Shown: in pieces, positions 7,656 through 17,129 of the stretch | Layout of the letters: each line of letters begins with the position of its first letter | Numbering within the stretch: the first letter of the stretch is position 1 | Origin: Microbacterium sp. MF43 | GTDB lineage: Bacteria; Actinomycetota; Actinomycetes; Actinomycetales; Microbacteriaceae | NCBI RefSeq assembly: GCF_012847295.1 | Contig: NZ_JABBDY010000001.1 | Coordinates: forward strand, 186,001-250,000 | Reading direction: 5' to 3' | DNA length: 64,000 nt | Translations under genes and position numbers: made by a program | Notes under the pieces: generated by a model | Database searches by the model: none | Seen by the model: only the letters and a program-made list of their open reading frames with translations | What the model was told of the DNA's origin: nothing

Positions 7656-9188
7656 TCAGTCGTGCTGCGGGAAGCCGAGGTTCAGGCCGCCGTGCGACGG
7701 GTCGAGCCACCGCGAGGTGACGGCCTTCTCAGCCGTGAAGAACTCGAACCCGTGCGGACCGTACGCCTTGGCGTCGCCGAACAGCGACGCCTTCCAGCCG
7801 CCGAACGAGTGGTAGGCCACGGGCACCGGGATCGGCACGTTGATGCCGATCATGCCGACCTGGGCCTCACGCTGGAAGCGGCGGGCCGCGCCGCCGTCGT
7901 TCGTGAAGATGGCGGTGCCGTTGCCGTAGAGGCTCGAGTTGATGATGCCGAGGCCCTCCTCGTAGCCCTCGACGCGGACGACGGAGAGCACCGGACCGAA
8001 GATCTCGTCCTTGTACACCGCCGACGACGTGGGGACGTTGTCGATGAGCGTCGGTCCGAGCCAGAAGCCGTTCGGGTCTCCGTCGATCTCGACGTCGCGG
8101 CCGTCGACCACGACCGAGGCGCCGTCGGTGCCCGCGATGTCGAGGTACGACGTGACCTTGTCGCGGTGCTGACCCGTGATGAGGGGGCCCATGTCGCAGC
8201 CCTTCATGCCGTCGCCGGTGCGGAGCGTCGCCATGCGCTCCGAGACCTTCTGCACGAACTCGTCCGCGATCGTGTCGACCGCGAGGACGACCGAGATCGC
8301 CATGCAGCGCTCTCCCGCCGAGCCGAAGCCCGCATTGACGGCGGCGTCGGCGGCGAGGTCGAGGTCGGCGTCGGGCAGCACGAGCATGTGGTTCTTGGCG
8401 CCGCCGAGGGCCTGCACGCGCTTGCCGTGCGAGGTCGCCGTCTCGTAGACGTACTTCGCGATGGGCGTCGAGCCGACGAACGAGATCGCGCGGACGTCGG
8501 GGTGCTCGAGGAGCGCGTCGACCGCCTCCTTGTCGCCGTGGACGACGTTGAGCACGCCGTCGGGGAGCCCTGCCTCCTTGAGGAGCGCGGCGAGCCAGTT
8601 CGCGGCGGTCGGGTCCTTCTCGCTGGGCTTGAGGATCACGGCATTGCCGGCCGCCAGCGCGATGGAGAAGAACCACAGCGGAACCATCGCCGGGAAGTTG
8701 AACGGGCTGATGATGCCCACGACGCCGAGCGGCTGGCGCAGCGTGTAGACGTCGATGCCGGTCGAGACGTTCTCGGAGTACGCGCCCTTGGTCAGGTGAC
8801 CGAGGCCGCACGCGAACTCGACGACCTCCATGCCGCGCGCGATCTCGCCGAGCGCGTCCGAGAGCACCTTGCCGTGCTCCTTGGTGAGGATCTCGGCGAG
8901 CTCGCCCTTGCGGGCGTTGAGCAGCTCGCGGAACGCGAACAGCACGCCCTGACGCTTCGCGATGGATGCGTCACGCCAGCCCGCCCAGGCCTCGGACGCG
9001 GCGTCGACGGCGGTCGCGACATCCGCCTTCGAGGCGAAGCGGACCTGCTTCTGCACGGTCCCGAGCGCCGGGTTGAAGACCTGTCCGGTCCGCTCGGACT
9101 CGCCAGACCACGCTCCGCCTCGCACCCAGTGCTCGAGGATCGTGGTCGTGGACTGGTCGGTCCGCTCCAGTGTGGTCGTGTCGGTCAT
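7656..9188 (-). CDS. mmsA: CoA-acylating methylmalonate-semialdehyde dehydrogenase
   Basis: The 510-aa member of the aldehyde dehydrogenase superfamily oxidises malonate or methylmalonate semialdehyde with NAD+ and CoA to acetyl-CoA or propionyl-CoA and CO2. The catalytic Cys is residue 295 in GSAGERCMAIS. The segment GGAKNHM (about 262-268) has Asn where ordinary aldehyde dehydrogenases carry the general-base Glu, which is diagnostic of this CoA-dependent subgroup. NAD-binding SPFNFPAMVP and FVGSTP are present. The start is ATG 9188, with GGAGGGCAGGAACACC upstream. It is the last gene of the nine-gene catabolic run and takes the product of the aminotransferase just upstream. Confidence 0.93.
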   Translation of the reverse strand: MTDTTTLERTDQSTTTILEHWVRGGAWSGESERTGQVFNPALGTVQKQVRFASKADVATAVDAASEAWAGWRDASIAKRQGVLFAFRELLNARKGELAEILTKEHGKVLSDALGEIARGMEVVEFACGLGHLTKGAYSENVSTGIDVYTLRQPLGVVGIISPFNFPAMVPLWFFSIALAAGNAVILKPSEKDPTAANWLAALLKEAGLPDGVLNVVHGDKEAVDALLEHPDVRAISFVGSTPIAKYVYETATSHGKRVQALGGAKNHMLVLPDADLDLAADAAVNAGFGSAGERCMAISVVLAVDTIADEFVQKVSERMATLRTGDGMKGCDMGPLITGQHRDKVTSYLDIAGTDGASVVVDGRDVEIDGDPNGFWLGPTLIDNVPTSSAVYKDEIFGPVLSVVRVEGYEEGLGIINSSLYGNGTAIFTNDGGAARRFQREAQVGMIGINVPIPVPVAYHSFGGWKASLFGDAKAYGPHGFEFFTAEKAVTSRWLDPSHGGLNLGFPQHD

Positions 9189-9240
9189 GGTGTTCCTGCC
9201 CTCCATTGGGAAGCCCTCCTCGTGAGAGGACGCGCACGCG

Positions 9241-10557
9241 TCAAGAGAGGTCCTCTTCGACGCTCGTCAGAGCTTCATCGTAAATCGACATGGCCTGAGC
9301 CACTTCGTCGTCGGTGACCACGCACGGCGGCACGACGTGGATCCGGTTGTCGGCGGCGAACGGCATGAGGCCGCGCGTCGACAGCACTTTCTTGAGCCGG
9401 CCGATGACATCGGCGCCCACCGGCTCGCGGGAGTCGCGGTCGGCGACCAGCTCGATCGCCCAGAAGACGCCCTCGCCCCGCACTTCGCCGATGAGGCGGT
9501 GCTTCTCGGAGAGATCGGCGAGACCGGGGCCGATCGCGTCCGTGCCGATGCGGCGTGCGTTCTCGACGATGCCCTCGTTCTCCATCGCGTCGATGGAGGC
9601 GATGATGGATGCCGCAGCCAGGGGGTGACCGGAGTAGGTGAGTCCACCGGGGAAGACGCGGTCGTCGAACGTCGCCGAGATCGCGTCCGAGATGATGACG
9701 CCGCCGACCGGGACGTAGCCGGAGTTGACGCCCTTCGCGAAGGTGATCAGGTCGGGCACCACGTCGTAGCCCTCGAAGGCGAACCAGCGGCCGGTGCGGC
9801 CGAACCCGGCCATGACCTCGTCGAGGATCAGGATGATCCCGTAGCGATCGCAGAGCGCACGCACCCCGGCGAGGTAGCCCGGCGGCGGCAGGAGGATGCC
9901 TGCCGTCCCGGGAACGGACTCGAGGAGGATCGCGGCGATGGTGGACGGCCCCTCGGACTGGATGACGCGCTCCAGGTGGTGCAGCGCCCGCGCCGACTCC
10001 TCCTCGGGGGTCGTGGCCCAGAACTCGCTGCGATAGAGGTACGGCCCGAAGAAGTGGGCGTGACCGCGGGCGTACTGGTTCGGCATGCGACGCCAGTCAC
10101 CGGTCGCGACGATCGCGGCACCGGTGTTGCCGTGGTACGAGCGGTAGGTCGACAGCACGGTGTCGCGGCCGGTGTGGAGCCTCGCCATGCGGATGGCGTT
10201 CTCGTTCGCGTCCGCGCCGCCGTTGGTGAAGAAGACCTTCGCGAAGCCGTCGGGCGCCTTGTCGAGGATGCGCCTCGCGGCGCGCCCGCGGGCGAGGTTC
10301 GCGGTGGCGGGGCCGATGGTGGCGAGTTCGGCGGCCTGCGCCTGGATCGCCGCCACCACGGCGGGGTGCTGGTGGCCGATGTTGACGTTGACGAGCTGGC
10401 TGGCGAAGTCGAGCATCCGGTTGCCGGCGTGGTCCCACACCACGGTGCCCGAGCCGCCGGCGATGACGGGGAGGTCGAGCGACGCCTGCGCCGACCAGGA
10501 GTGGAAGACGTGCGCGCGGTCGAGCGTCTTGGCGGTGGCGTCGAGGTCTTCCGACAT
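9241..10557 (-). CDS. class III PLP aminotransferase (beta-amino acid:2-oxoacid type)
   Basis: The 438-aa fold type I class III aminotransferase has the cofactor Asp at 246 (LILDEVMAGFGRTG) and the Schiff-base Lys at 275 (TFAKGVNSGY). YHGNTG and the glycine-rich TNGGADANE segment are also typical. The family includes omega-amino acid:pyruvate, beta-alanine and beta-aminoisobutyrate aminotransferases. Position between dihydropyrimidinase/ureidopropionase genes and mmsA makes beta-alanine and/or (R)-beta-aminoisobutyrate the likely amino donor, giving malonate or methylmalonate semialdehyde. Substrate choice is inferred from context, not residues. The start is ATG 10557 with GGAAGGA 10 nt upstream. 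A longer in-frame reading adds non-conserved Arg/Ser-rich sequence. Confidence 0.88.
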   Translation of the reverse strand: MSEDLDATAKTLDRAHVFHSWSAQASLDLPVIAGGSGTVVWDHAGNRMLDFASQLVNVNIGHQHPAVVAAIQAQAAELATIGPATANLARGRAARRILDKAPDGFAKVFFTNGGADANENAIRMARLHTGRDTVLSTYRSYHGNTGAAIVATGDWRRMPNQYARGHAHFFGPYLYRSEFWATTPEEESARALHHLERVIQSEGPSTIAAILLESVPGTAGILLPPPGYLAGVRALCDRYGIILILDEVMAGFGRTGRWFAFEGYDVVPDLITFAKGVNSGYVPVGGVIISDAISATFDDRVFPGGLTYSGHPLAAASIIASIDAMENEGIVENARRIGTDAIGPGLADLSEKHRLIGEVRGEGVFWAIELVADRDSREPVGADVIGRLKKVLSTRGLMPFAADNRIHVVPPCVVTDDEVAQAMSIYDEALTSVEEDLS

Positions 10558-10711
10558 GGCGCGGTCCTTCCGGTGTGGCGATTCCCCTCCCGTAACGCTC
10601 GTCGTTCGATCGAGCCGGGTCAACCGACGATCGCAGTCGGGGAGAGCGTCGCGTGAGACGGAATGTCCGGCCGCACCCCGCTCAAAGGGTGCGGCCGGAC
10701 GGGATGGCTGA

Positions 10712-11890
10712 CTACTGACCGCCCTCGGTGAGCACGACGTCGATCGGGGTGTATTCACCGCCGACCTCGACGCCTTCCTCCTCGAGTTCGGCGAGCGCCT
10801 GTTCGATGTACTCGTTCGAGTACGCCGACTCGGCGGGCTCGGTCGTGATGAGCTCCAGGCCGTCCTGGTTGACGGCCGACAGGGCGCCGGCGACCGTCTT
10901 GTCCCAGGCCGCCTGGTCGACGAGGCCGAAGTCCGCTCCGGTCCAGATGAGCTTGTTGACCTCGTTCATCTGCCAGAGCTGGTGCACCGGTCCCACCGGG
11001 AACGCCGCCTCGGCGTTCGAGGCGATGTCGTAGACGATCTCCGCGGCCTCCTCCGGATTGTCCCGCGCGAAGATCCAGCCCTTCGTGACCGCCTTGAGGA
11101 AGCGCACGGCGGCGTCTTCGTACGCGGGGTCGTCGGCGAGCCGTTGCGTGTCGGCCCAGATCGCGTCCTGCAGCATCGCACCCTCGGTGTCCTGGTACGA
11201 GACGACGTCGAAGTCCTCGGGCTGGTACAGCTCGCCCGTCTCGGGGTTCACGACCTCGAGGATCTGCGCCCATTCGTTGTAGGTCATCGCCTGTGCGGCG
11301 TCGACGTCGCGGTCGAGCAGGGCGTTCATCGAGAAGTCCTGGGTCGTGATCGACACCGTGCTGGCGTCGAGGTCCTCGGCGGCCATGGCCGCGAAGATCT
11401 CCCACTCGTTGCCGAAGCCCCACGAGCCGATGCGCTTGCCCTCGAAGTCCTCGACGGACTCGATGCCGTCGCCCTTCCACGAGACCTGCAGCGTTCCCGA
11501 CTCCTGGAACACCTGCGCGATGTCGGTCAGCTCGACGCCGGTGGCCTCGAGGGTGCCGAGCACCTTCGGGACCCACGCGATCGCGAAGTCGACATCGCCG
11601 GCGACCAGTGCGTCCTGCGGGACGATGTCGCCTCCGGACGGAATGATCTCGACGTCGCCGAAGCCCTCCTCTTCGAAGTAGCCCTGATCGAGGGCGACGT
11701 AGTAGCCCGCGAACTGCGCCTGCGGCAGCCACTGCAGCTGCAGCTTCACCGACGTGAGGGGCTCGAAGTCCTCGTCTCCGCCGCCGCCGTCGGTGTCGGG
11801 ATCCGACGAGCCGGCGCACGCGGCGAGCGCGAGCGCGGTGACGGCGAGGACGGATGCCGCGGCGAGGCCGCGCCTGGTGCTGTGTCTCAT
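10712..11890 (-). CDS. ABC importer substrate-binding lipoprotein, NMT1/THI5-like
   Basis: The 392-aa extracellular lipoprotein has an n-region with RR, a hydrophobic segment and lipobox LAAC, with Cys25 as the lipidated residue. A Gly/Asp/Glu-rich linker then leads to the binding domain, starting LQLQWLPQAQFAGYYVALDQGYF. That pattern is characteristic of the NMT1/THI5-like family, which binds pyrimidines (hydroxymethylpyrimidine) and related compounds. Some members serve riboflavin, nitrate/sulfonate or hydantoin uptake. Context in a dihydropyrimidinase operon favours a pyrimidine, dihydropyrimidine or hydantoin ligand. It is the last transporter gene in the run, 81 nt after the permease, with GAAAGG upstream of ATG 11890. 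Confidence 0.88.
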   Translation of the reverse strand: MRHSTRRGLAAASVLAVTALALAACAGSSDPDTDGGGGDEDFEPLTSVKLQLQWLPQAQFAGYYVALDQGYFEEEGFGDVEIIPSGGDIVPQDALVAGDVDFAIAWVPKVLGTLEATGVELTDIAQVFQESGTLQVSWKGDGIESVEDFEGKRIGSWGFGNEWEIFAAMAAEDLDASTVSITTQDFSMNALLDRDVDAAQAMTYNEWAQILEVVNPETGELYQPEDFDVVSYQDTEGAMLQDAIWADTQRLADDPAYEDAAVRFLKAVTKGWIFARDNPEEAAEIVYDIASNAEAAFPVGPVHQLWQMNEVNKLIWTGADFGLVDQAAWDKTVAGALSAVNQDGLELITTEPAESAYSNEYIEQALAELEEEGVEVGGEYTPIDVVLTEGGQ

Positions 11891-11971
11891 GCTGGTGCCT
11901 TTCGTGAGTGGTGCTTCTCTTTCTTCGGGTGGTCGAGCTGCTTCGGGTGGGCGCCGTCGAACCCGTGCCGG

Positions 11972-12802
11972 TCAGGCCGGCGATCTTCTCGTCGCCAGCC
12001 GCTCCAGGAGCGAGGTCACGAGGAAGAAGACGAGGCCGATGAGGATGCCTCCCAGCACGTAGGCCCACGCGAGGGCCGCCCGGCCGGACTTGGCGTAGGT
12101 GGCGATCGCCGTGCCGATGCCGTCGGCGGGGCCGCCGAAGTACTCGGCGACGAGGGCCGCGATCACGGCGAGGGAGCTCGCGATCCGCAGGCCGGTCATG
12201 AGGTACGGCAGCGCCGTGGGCAGCGTCAGGATGCGGAACGTCTGGGATCCGGATGCCCCGGATGCCCGCATCAGGTCGCGATGCACGGGTCGCGTCTGCC
12301 GGAGCCCGCGCAGCACGTTGACGAAGACGGGGATGAACGCCGCGATCGTGGCGACCGCCTGCCGGCCGAACTGGCTGGATGCGCCGAACATGGTGTTGAG
12401 GATGGGCGTGATCGCGACGATCGGGATGACGGCCAGTGCCGAGACGAGCGGCGCGAGCATGCCGTCGATCGGGCGGGCGGCGGCCGCCAGTGCCGCGAAG
12501 AGGATCGCGAGGACCGAGCCGGCGACGAGGCCGACGAGTGCGTTGGTGGCCGTGATCATCATGTCCTCGGCGATGATCGGCCAGCGCAGCACGAACTCCT
12601 GCGCGATCGCGAGCGGGCTCGGAAGCATCCGGGGAGCGGTTCCGGATGCCACCCACAGCGCCCATACGGCGAGGATGAGGATCCCGACGACGAGAGGGGC
12701 CACGAAGCGCAGCCATCCCGGCAGCGGTCTCTCGCCCGGCGCACGGGCGCGTCGCCGCTGCCCCGGGGGAGCGGGGAGCATCGTGGTCGCGGCATCCGTC
12801 AT
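11972..12802 (-). CDS. ABC importer permease (BPD family), second permease
   Basis: The 276-aa inner-membrane permease has six predicted helices and the binding-protein-dependent transport EAA-like loop around MRASGASGSQTFRILTLP. It follows the SsuC/ThiX type used with NMT1-like binding proteins. The ATG at 12802 overlaps the stop of the ATPase gene by 4 nt (ATGA), indicating translational coupling. The operon encodes two different permeases, so the transporter is probably a heterodimer with this subunit and the one at 13617-14546. Longer in-frame starts lie inside the ATPase gene and were rejected. Confidence 0.88.
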   Translation of the reverse strand: MTDAATTMLPAPPGQRRRARAPGERPLPGWLRFVAPLVVGILILAVWALWVASGTAPRMLPSPLAIAQEFVLRWPIIAEDMMITATNALVGLVAGSVLAILFAALAAAARPIDGMLAPLVSALAVIPIVAITPILNTMFGASSQFGRQAVATIAAFIPVFVNVLRGLRQTRPVHRDLMRASGASGSQTFRILTLPTALPYLMTGLRIASSLAVIAALVAEYFGGPADGIGTAIATYAKSGRAALAWAYVLGGILIGLVFFLVTSLLERLATRRSPA

Positions 12803-13620
12803 CGCTCGTTCGCCCTCTCGATCCGCGTGCCGTGGAGTGCCTCGCGCACGGCGGTGACGCGGTCGAAGTACTCGGTCGACTCGCGCAGCCCCTCGTCTCG
12901 CGTCTCGCCCAGGCCGGTCGTGATGACATCGGTGATGCGGCCGGGGCGCGGGCTCATCACCACCACGCGGTCCGACAGGAAGACCGCCTCGGGAATCGAG
13001 TGCGTCACGAACACGACCGCGGCACCGGTCTCTGCGGTGATGCGGGTGAGCTCGGACTGCAGGTACTCCCGCGTCATCTCGTCGAGCGCGCCGAAGGGCT
13101 CGTCCATCAGGAGCAGCCGGGGCCGCGCGGCGAGGGCGCGGGCGATCGCCACCCGCTGCTGCATGCCGCCGGAGAGCTGATCGGGATAGCGGTCGATGAA
13201 CTCGGTGAGACCCACGAGCTCGGCCAGCTCGGCGACGCGCGCGGCGCGCGCGGCCTTGCCGGTGCCGTGCAGCTCGAGTGGCAGGCCGATGTTGGCGGCC
13301 ACGGTGCGCCACGGGAGAAGTCCCGCCTGCTGGAACGCGATGCCGTAGTCCTGGTCGGCGCGCGCCCGGGCTGCGGGCTTGCCGAAGATCTCGAGCGTCC
13401 CGCTCGTGGCGCCGTCGAGGTCGGCGATGAGCCGCAGCAGCGTCGACTTGCCGCAGCCGGACGGTCCGATGAGGGAGACGAACTCGCCCTCGGCGACCTC
13501 GAGGTCGACCTCCGTCAAGGCCACGACCTCACCGGTCTTCGTCGGGAACACCTTGCCGACGCCCGCTGCTCGCACGGCGGCGCGTGCCGAGGCATCCGTC
13601 TGCATGTCTGGAAGGGTCAT
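12799..13620 (-). CDS. ABC importer ATPase (nitrate/sulfonate/pyrimidine type)
   Basis: The 273-aa ATPase energises the importer. It has Walker A GPSGCGKST, Q-loop IAFQQAGLLPW, signature [15 protein letters not shown], Walker B LLLMDEPFGALD and the switch His in FVTHSIPEA. LPW after the Q-loop and DEPFGALD are typical of the SsuB/TauB/ThiZ group that partners NMT1-like binding proteins. ATG 13620 overlaps the upstream permease stop by 4 nt and its stop overlaps the next permease by 4 nt, so the three are tightly coupled. Confidence 0.93.
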   Translation of the reverse strand: MTLPDMQTDASARAAVRAAGVGKVFPTKTGEVVALTEVDLEVAEGEFVSLIGPSGCGKSTLLRLIADLDGATSGTLEIFGKPAARARADQDYGIAFQQAGLLPWRTVAANIGLPLELHGTGKAARAARVAELAELVGLTEFIDRYPDQLSGGMQQRVAIARALAARPRLLLMDEPFGALDEMTREYLQSELTRITAETGAAVVFVTHSIPEAVFLSDRVVVMSPRPGRITDVITTGLGETRDEGLRESTEYFDRVTAVREALHGTRIERANER

Positions 13621-14546
13621 GCCGGCGCTTCTCCTCTGCGGTAGTTGGCCAGTCCGAGGCCGATGAGTGCGACGGAGCCGGCGGCGATCAGGCCGAGCGC
13701 GATCGAGCCGAAGGTCGGACCCCAGGGGGCGGCGGGGTCGCTCGATGCCTGCCCCGCCAGCTGGATGAGCATGCGGCCGATGCCGCCGCGCATGCCGATC
13801 GACACCTCGGCGACGACCGCCCCGAGCACGGCGTTCGCCGCCGCGAGCCGCAGCGCGGGCAGCAGGTGCGGGACCGCGGCGGGCAGCCGCAGCCGCAGCA
13901 GCGTGGGCCAGTAGCCGGCGGCGTAGCTGCTCATGAGGTCGAGGTGGATGCGGTCGGGCGATGCCAGGCCCCGCAGCACGCCGACGGCGACCGGGAAGAA
14001 CGCCAGGTACGACGCGATGACGGCGACCGAGAGCCATTGCGGCCACGCGCCGCCGCCGCGGTCGATCTGATTGCCGATGGCATTGACCACCGGCGCGAAT
14101 GCGATGAGGGGGACGATCTGGCTGACGACGATCCACGGCAGGAGGCCCCATTCGACCAGCCGCCAGCGCTGCATCGCGAGGCCGAGGATCGCCCCGACCG
14201 CCACGCCGATCAGCCATCCGACGGCCGCGATCCCGAGGGTGACGAGAGCCGCGCCCAGGACGGACACCCACAGCGGCGGGGTGTCTCCGCCGCTCGTCGG
14301 GGCGAACAGCCGGGCGACCATGTCCCAGACGTGCGGCATGGCGCGGTCGTGCGTGCGGGGCAGGATCAGGACGCCCGAGCCGGATTCGCCCTCGACGGCG
14401 CCGATGGTCACGCCTTCGGCAGGGCCGAGGAACTTGTACAGCTCCCAGATCAGCAGCACCGCGAGCACGCCGAGCGCGCCCCACGCCACCACGATCCAGC
14501 CGCGCAGCTCGCCCTGCCGCCGGGCCGACCACCCGATCGGCCTCAT
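13617..14546 (-). CDS. ABC importer permease (BPD family), first permease
   Basis: The 309-aa permease starts with a transmembrane helix (about residues 16-38), followed by an unusually long extracytoplasmic insertion (about 40-85) and five or more further helices. The coupling loop is near YAAGYWPTLLRLRLP. It is paralogous in type to the permease at 11972-12802, but with a different N-terminus. It overlaps the LLM oxidoreductase gene by 4 nt at its start and the ATPase gene by 4 nt at its end. Confidence 0.87.
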   Translation of the reverse strand: MRPIGWSARRQGELRGWIVVAWGALGVLAVLLIWELYKFLGPAEGVTIGAVEGESGSGVLILPRTHDRAMPHVWDMVARLFAPTSGGDTPPLWVSVLGAALVTLGIAAVGWLIGVAVGAILGLAMQRWRLVEWGLLPWIVVSQIVPLIAFAPVVNAIGNQIDRGGGAWPQWLSVAVIASYLAFFPVAVGVLRGLASPDRIHLDLMSSYAAGYWPTLLRLRLPAAVPHLLPALRLAAANAVLGAVVAEVSIGMRGGIGRMLIQLAGQASSDPAAPWGPTFGSIALGLIAAGSVALIGLGLANYRRGEAPA

Positions 14547-15559
14547 GTCTTCGCCGTCACATGCGCCGAGAGCGCGGGGATGACGGTCTCGCCGTACACG
14601 CGCAGGGTCTCCTCCTTGTTGTCGTGCTGGAGGTACCCGGCGAACTGGGTCACGCCGAGCGCGCGCAGCTGTTCGAGCTTGGCGATGTGCTCGTCGGCGG
14701 TGCCGAGGATGCAGAAGCGCTCGACGATCTCATCGGGCACGAAGTCGACGTGGTCGTTCTCGGCCTTGCCGTGGGTGTTGTAGTCGTAGCCCTTGCGTCC
14801 CTCGATGTACGACGTGAGGGCGTCGGGCACCGCGCCGTGCTCGCCGTACTTCGCGACGATGTCCGCCACATGGTTTCCGACCATGCCGCCGAACCAGCGG
14901 CACTGGTCGCGCATGTGCTGCCGATCGTCGCCGATGTACATCGGTGCCGCGACGCAGAACGCGATGGCATCCGGGTCGCGTCCGGCGGCGGCCGCGGCAT
15001 CCCTCACCGTCTTGATCATCCAGGCCGCGATGTCGACGTCGGCGAGCTGCAGGATGAACCCGTCGCCCACCTCGCCCGTGAGCTTGAGGGCCAGGGGACC
15101 GTACGCCGCGACCCACACCTCGAGCTCCGAGCCGCGGCTCCACGGGAACTGCAGCGTCGCCCCCTTGTGCTCGACGGGCCGCGAGTTGGCGAGCTCGCGG
15201 ATGACGTGGATCGACTCCCGCAGCTCCGCCATCGACACGGGCTTGCCGTTGGTGACGCGCACGGCCGAGTCGCCGCGACCGATGCCGCAGATCGTGCGGT
15301 TGCCGTACATCTCGTTGAGGGTGGCGAAGACGGATGCCGTGACCGTCCAGTCCCGTGTGGCGGGGTTCGTCACGAACGGCCCCACGGTCACCCGCTTGGT
15401 CTCGGCGAGGATCGCGGAGTGGATGACATACGGCTCCTGCCACAGCAGGTGCGAGTCGAACGTCCACACGTGACTGAAGCCGTGAGCCTCGGCGAGCTTG
15501 GCCAGCTGCACCGTGCGCGCCGCCGGCGGATTGGTCTGGAGGACGACTCCGAAGTCCAT
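14543..15559 (-). CDS. LLM-class flavin/F420-dependent oxidoreductase
   Basis: This 338-aa protein has the bacterial-luciferase-like TIM-barrel fold. Typical segments are the N-terminal MDFGVVLQTNPPA, the GIGRGDSAVR cofactor loop, VWVAAYGPLALKLTGEVGDGFIL and a C-terminal FCILGTADEHIAKLEQL. It resembles the F420-dependent group near methylenetetrahydromethanopterin reductase rather than the RutA flavin monooxygenase, but the cofactor cannot be proven here. Being embedded between dihydropyrimidinase and the transporter, with 4-nt overlap to the permease, ties it to the same substrate. It is a candidate for the redox step (dihydropyrimidine/pyrimidine interconversion) or for an accessory oxidation. 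The start is ATG 15559 with GGAAGG upstream. Confidence 0.82.
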   Translation of the reverse strand: MDFGVVLQTNPPAARTVQLAKLAEAHGFSHVWTFDSHLLWQEPYVIHSAILAETKRVTVGPFVTNPATRDWTVTASVFATLNEMYGNRTICGIGRGDSAVRVTNGKPVSMAELRESIHVIRELANSRPVEHKGATLQFPWSRGSELEVWVAAYGPLALKLTGEVGDGFILQLADVDIAAWMIKTVRDAAAAAGRDPDAIAFCVAAPMYIGDDRQHMRDQCRWFGGMVGNHVADIVAKYGEHGAVPDALTSYIEGRKGYDYNTHGKAENDHVDFVPDEIVERFCILGTADEHIAKLEQLRALGVTQFAGYLQHDNKEETLRVYGETVIPALSAHVTAKT

Positions 15560-15596
15560 GTCACAGCCTTCCCGGGAGCGTGTCCCGAAGTTCTCG

Positions 15597-15657
15597 GATC
15601 ATGTCCCGAAGTTCATCGGCCGCGCGGCCCGCAGACGGTGAACTTCGGGACACGATC
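15597..15657. repeat. TGTCCCGAAGTTC palindromic repeat, locus A
   Basis: Arms 15597-15615 and 15639-15657 pair over 19 bp with one mismatch, around a 23-nt loop containing CGGCCGCGCGGCC. A further direct copy of CGTGTCCCGAAGTTC lies at 15579-15593. The core recurs five times at 25937-26123. It fills the dihydropyrimidinase to LLM gap and could act as an intra-operon processing hairpin. Confidence 0.8.
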
Positions 15658-15669
15658 ACGTCAGCATCG

Positions 15670-17103
15670 TCAGATCAGGTACTGCGACAGGCCGCGCTTG
15701 AGGAAGCGGCCGTCGCCCTTGGCGCCCAGGTACTGGCCGTCGTCGACGATCACCTTGCCGCGGGAGACCACCGTGTCGACGTGCCCGTCGATCTCGAATC
15801 CCTCCCACGCCGAGTGGTCCATGTTCATGTGGTGGGATGCCGCCGAGATCGTCGTGTGCCCGTTCGGGTCGTACACCACGACGTCTCCGTCGGCGCCGGG
15901 CTGGATCACGCCCTTGCGCCCGTAGAGCCCGAACATGCGCGCCGGGGTCGTCGAGGTGAGCTCCACCCACCGCTCCAGGGTGATCTTCCCCGTCACGACG
16001 CCCTGGTACATGAGGTCCATGCGGTGCTCGACCGAGCCGATGCCGTTCGGGATCGCACGGAAGTCGTCGAGCCCGAGCTCCTTCTGGCCCTTCATGCAGA
16101 ACGGGCAGTGGTCCGTCGACACCATCTGGATGTCGTTGGTGCGCAGCGCCTGCCACATGTGGTGCTGGTGGCCCTCCTTGCTGCTGCGCAGCGGCGTGGA
16201 GCACACCCACTTCGCGCCCTCGAACTGCCCCCACTCCTCGCTGAACGCGCCGAGCTGCTCCTCGAGCGACAGGTAGAGGTACTGCGGACACGTCTCGCCG
16301 AACACGTTCCAGCCCTGGTCGCGCGCCCACGCGATCTGGTCGACGGCCTGCTTGGCGCTCACGTGCACGGTGTACAGCGGCGCGCCGGTGAGGTTCGCCA
16401 GCATGATGGCGCGATGGGTCGCCTCCTCCTCCATCTGCCACGCACGCGCGATGCCGTGGTAGTACGGCGCCTTCTTGCCGGCTTCGGCCAGCTGCGCGGC
16501 GAGCACGTCGATGGCCGGGCCGTTCTCGGCGTGCATCATCGTGAGTAGACCGGTCTCGGCCGAGACCTGCATCGCCTTCAGCACCTGCGCGTCGTCGGAG
16601 TAGAACACGCCGGGGTAGGCCATGAAGAGCTTGAAGCTCGACACCCCCTCGTCGAGCAGTCCCCGCATCGCCGCCAGCGAGTCCTCGTCGACACCGCCGA
16701 CGATCTGGTGGAACCCGTAGTCGATCGCGCAGTTGCCGCGCGCCTTCTCGTGCCAGGCGGCGAGGCCGTCCTGCACGCGCTCGCCGTAGCGCTGCACGGC
16801 GAAGTCGATGATCGACGTGGTGCCGCCCCACGCCGCCGCGCGGGTTCCGGTCTCGAAGGTGTCGGACGCGTTCGTGCCGCCGAACGGCAGTTCCATGTGG
16901 GTGTGCGCGTCGATGCCGCCCGGGATCACGTACTTCCCGGTCGCATCGACGACGGTGTCGACGGATGCCGCGACATCCGTCCCCAGCAGCTGCGAGCCGG
17001 GCGCCAGCACCGCGGCGATGGTCTCGCCGTCGATGAGCACGTCCGCCTCGCCGCGACCCGTCGCCGAGACGACGGTGCCGCCCTTGATGAGTGTGGTCGT
17101 CAT
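15670..17103 (-). CDS. hydA: dihydropyrimidinase / D-hydantoinase
   Basis: The 477-aa cyclic amidohydrolase opens the ring of 5,6-dihydrouracil or dihydrothymine (or 5-substituted hydantoins) to N-carbamoyl-beta-amino acids. All binuclear-metal ligands of the family are present: His67 and His69 (DAHTH), the carboxylated Lys158 (SSFKLFMAYPG), His191 (MMHAE), His247 (YTVHVS) and Asp331 (STDHCPF). Length is normal for the tetrameric enzyme. The ATG at 17103 has GGGAGGGAG upstream. It is separated from the amidase gene by 139 nt containing a 22-bp perfect inverted repeat. Together with that amidase it performs ring opening and decarbamoylation. Confidence 0.95.
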   Translation of the reverse strand: MTTTLIKGGTVVSATGRGEADVLIDGETIAAVLAPGSQLLGTDVAASVDTVVDATGKYVIPGGIDAHTHMELPFGGTNASDTFETGTRAAAWGGTTSIIDFAVQRYGERVQDGLAAWHEKARGNCAIDYGFHQIVGGVDEDSLAAMRGLLDEGVSSFKLFMAYPGVFYSDDAQVLKAMQVSAETGLLTMMHAENGPAIDVLAAQLAEAGKKAPYYHGIARAWQMEEEATHRAIMLANLTGAPLYTVHVSAKQAVDQIAWARDQGWNVFGETCPQYLYLSLEEQLGAFSEEWGQFEGAKWVCSTPLRSSKEGHQHHMWQALRTNDIQMVSTDHCPFCMKGQKELGLDDFRAIPNGIGSVEHRMDLMYQGVVTGKITLERWVELTSTTPARMFGLYGRKGVIQPGADGDVVVYDPNGHTTISAASHHMNMDHSAWEGFEIDGHVDTVVSRGKVIVDDGQYLGAKGDGRFLKRGLSQYLI

Positions 17104-17129
17104 GAGTCACTCCCTCCCTGTCTCGCTGC

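Noticed and set aside
14543-15559. RutA-type pyrimidine monooxygenase
   Set aside because: Sequence features fit the F420-dependent-type LLM subgroup, and the neighbours are reductive-pathway genes rather than rutB-rutF.
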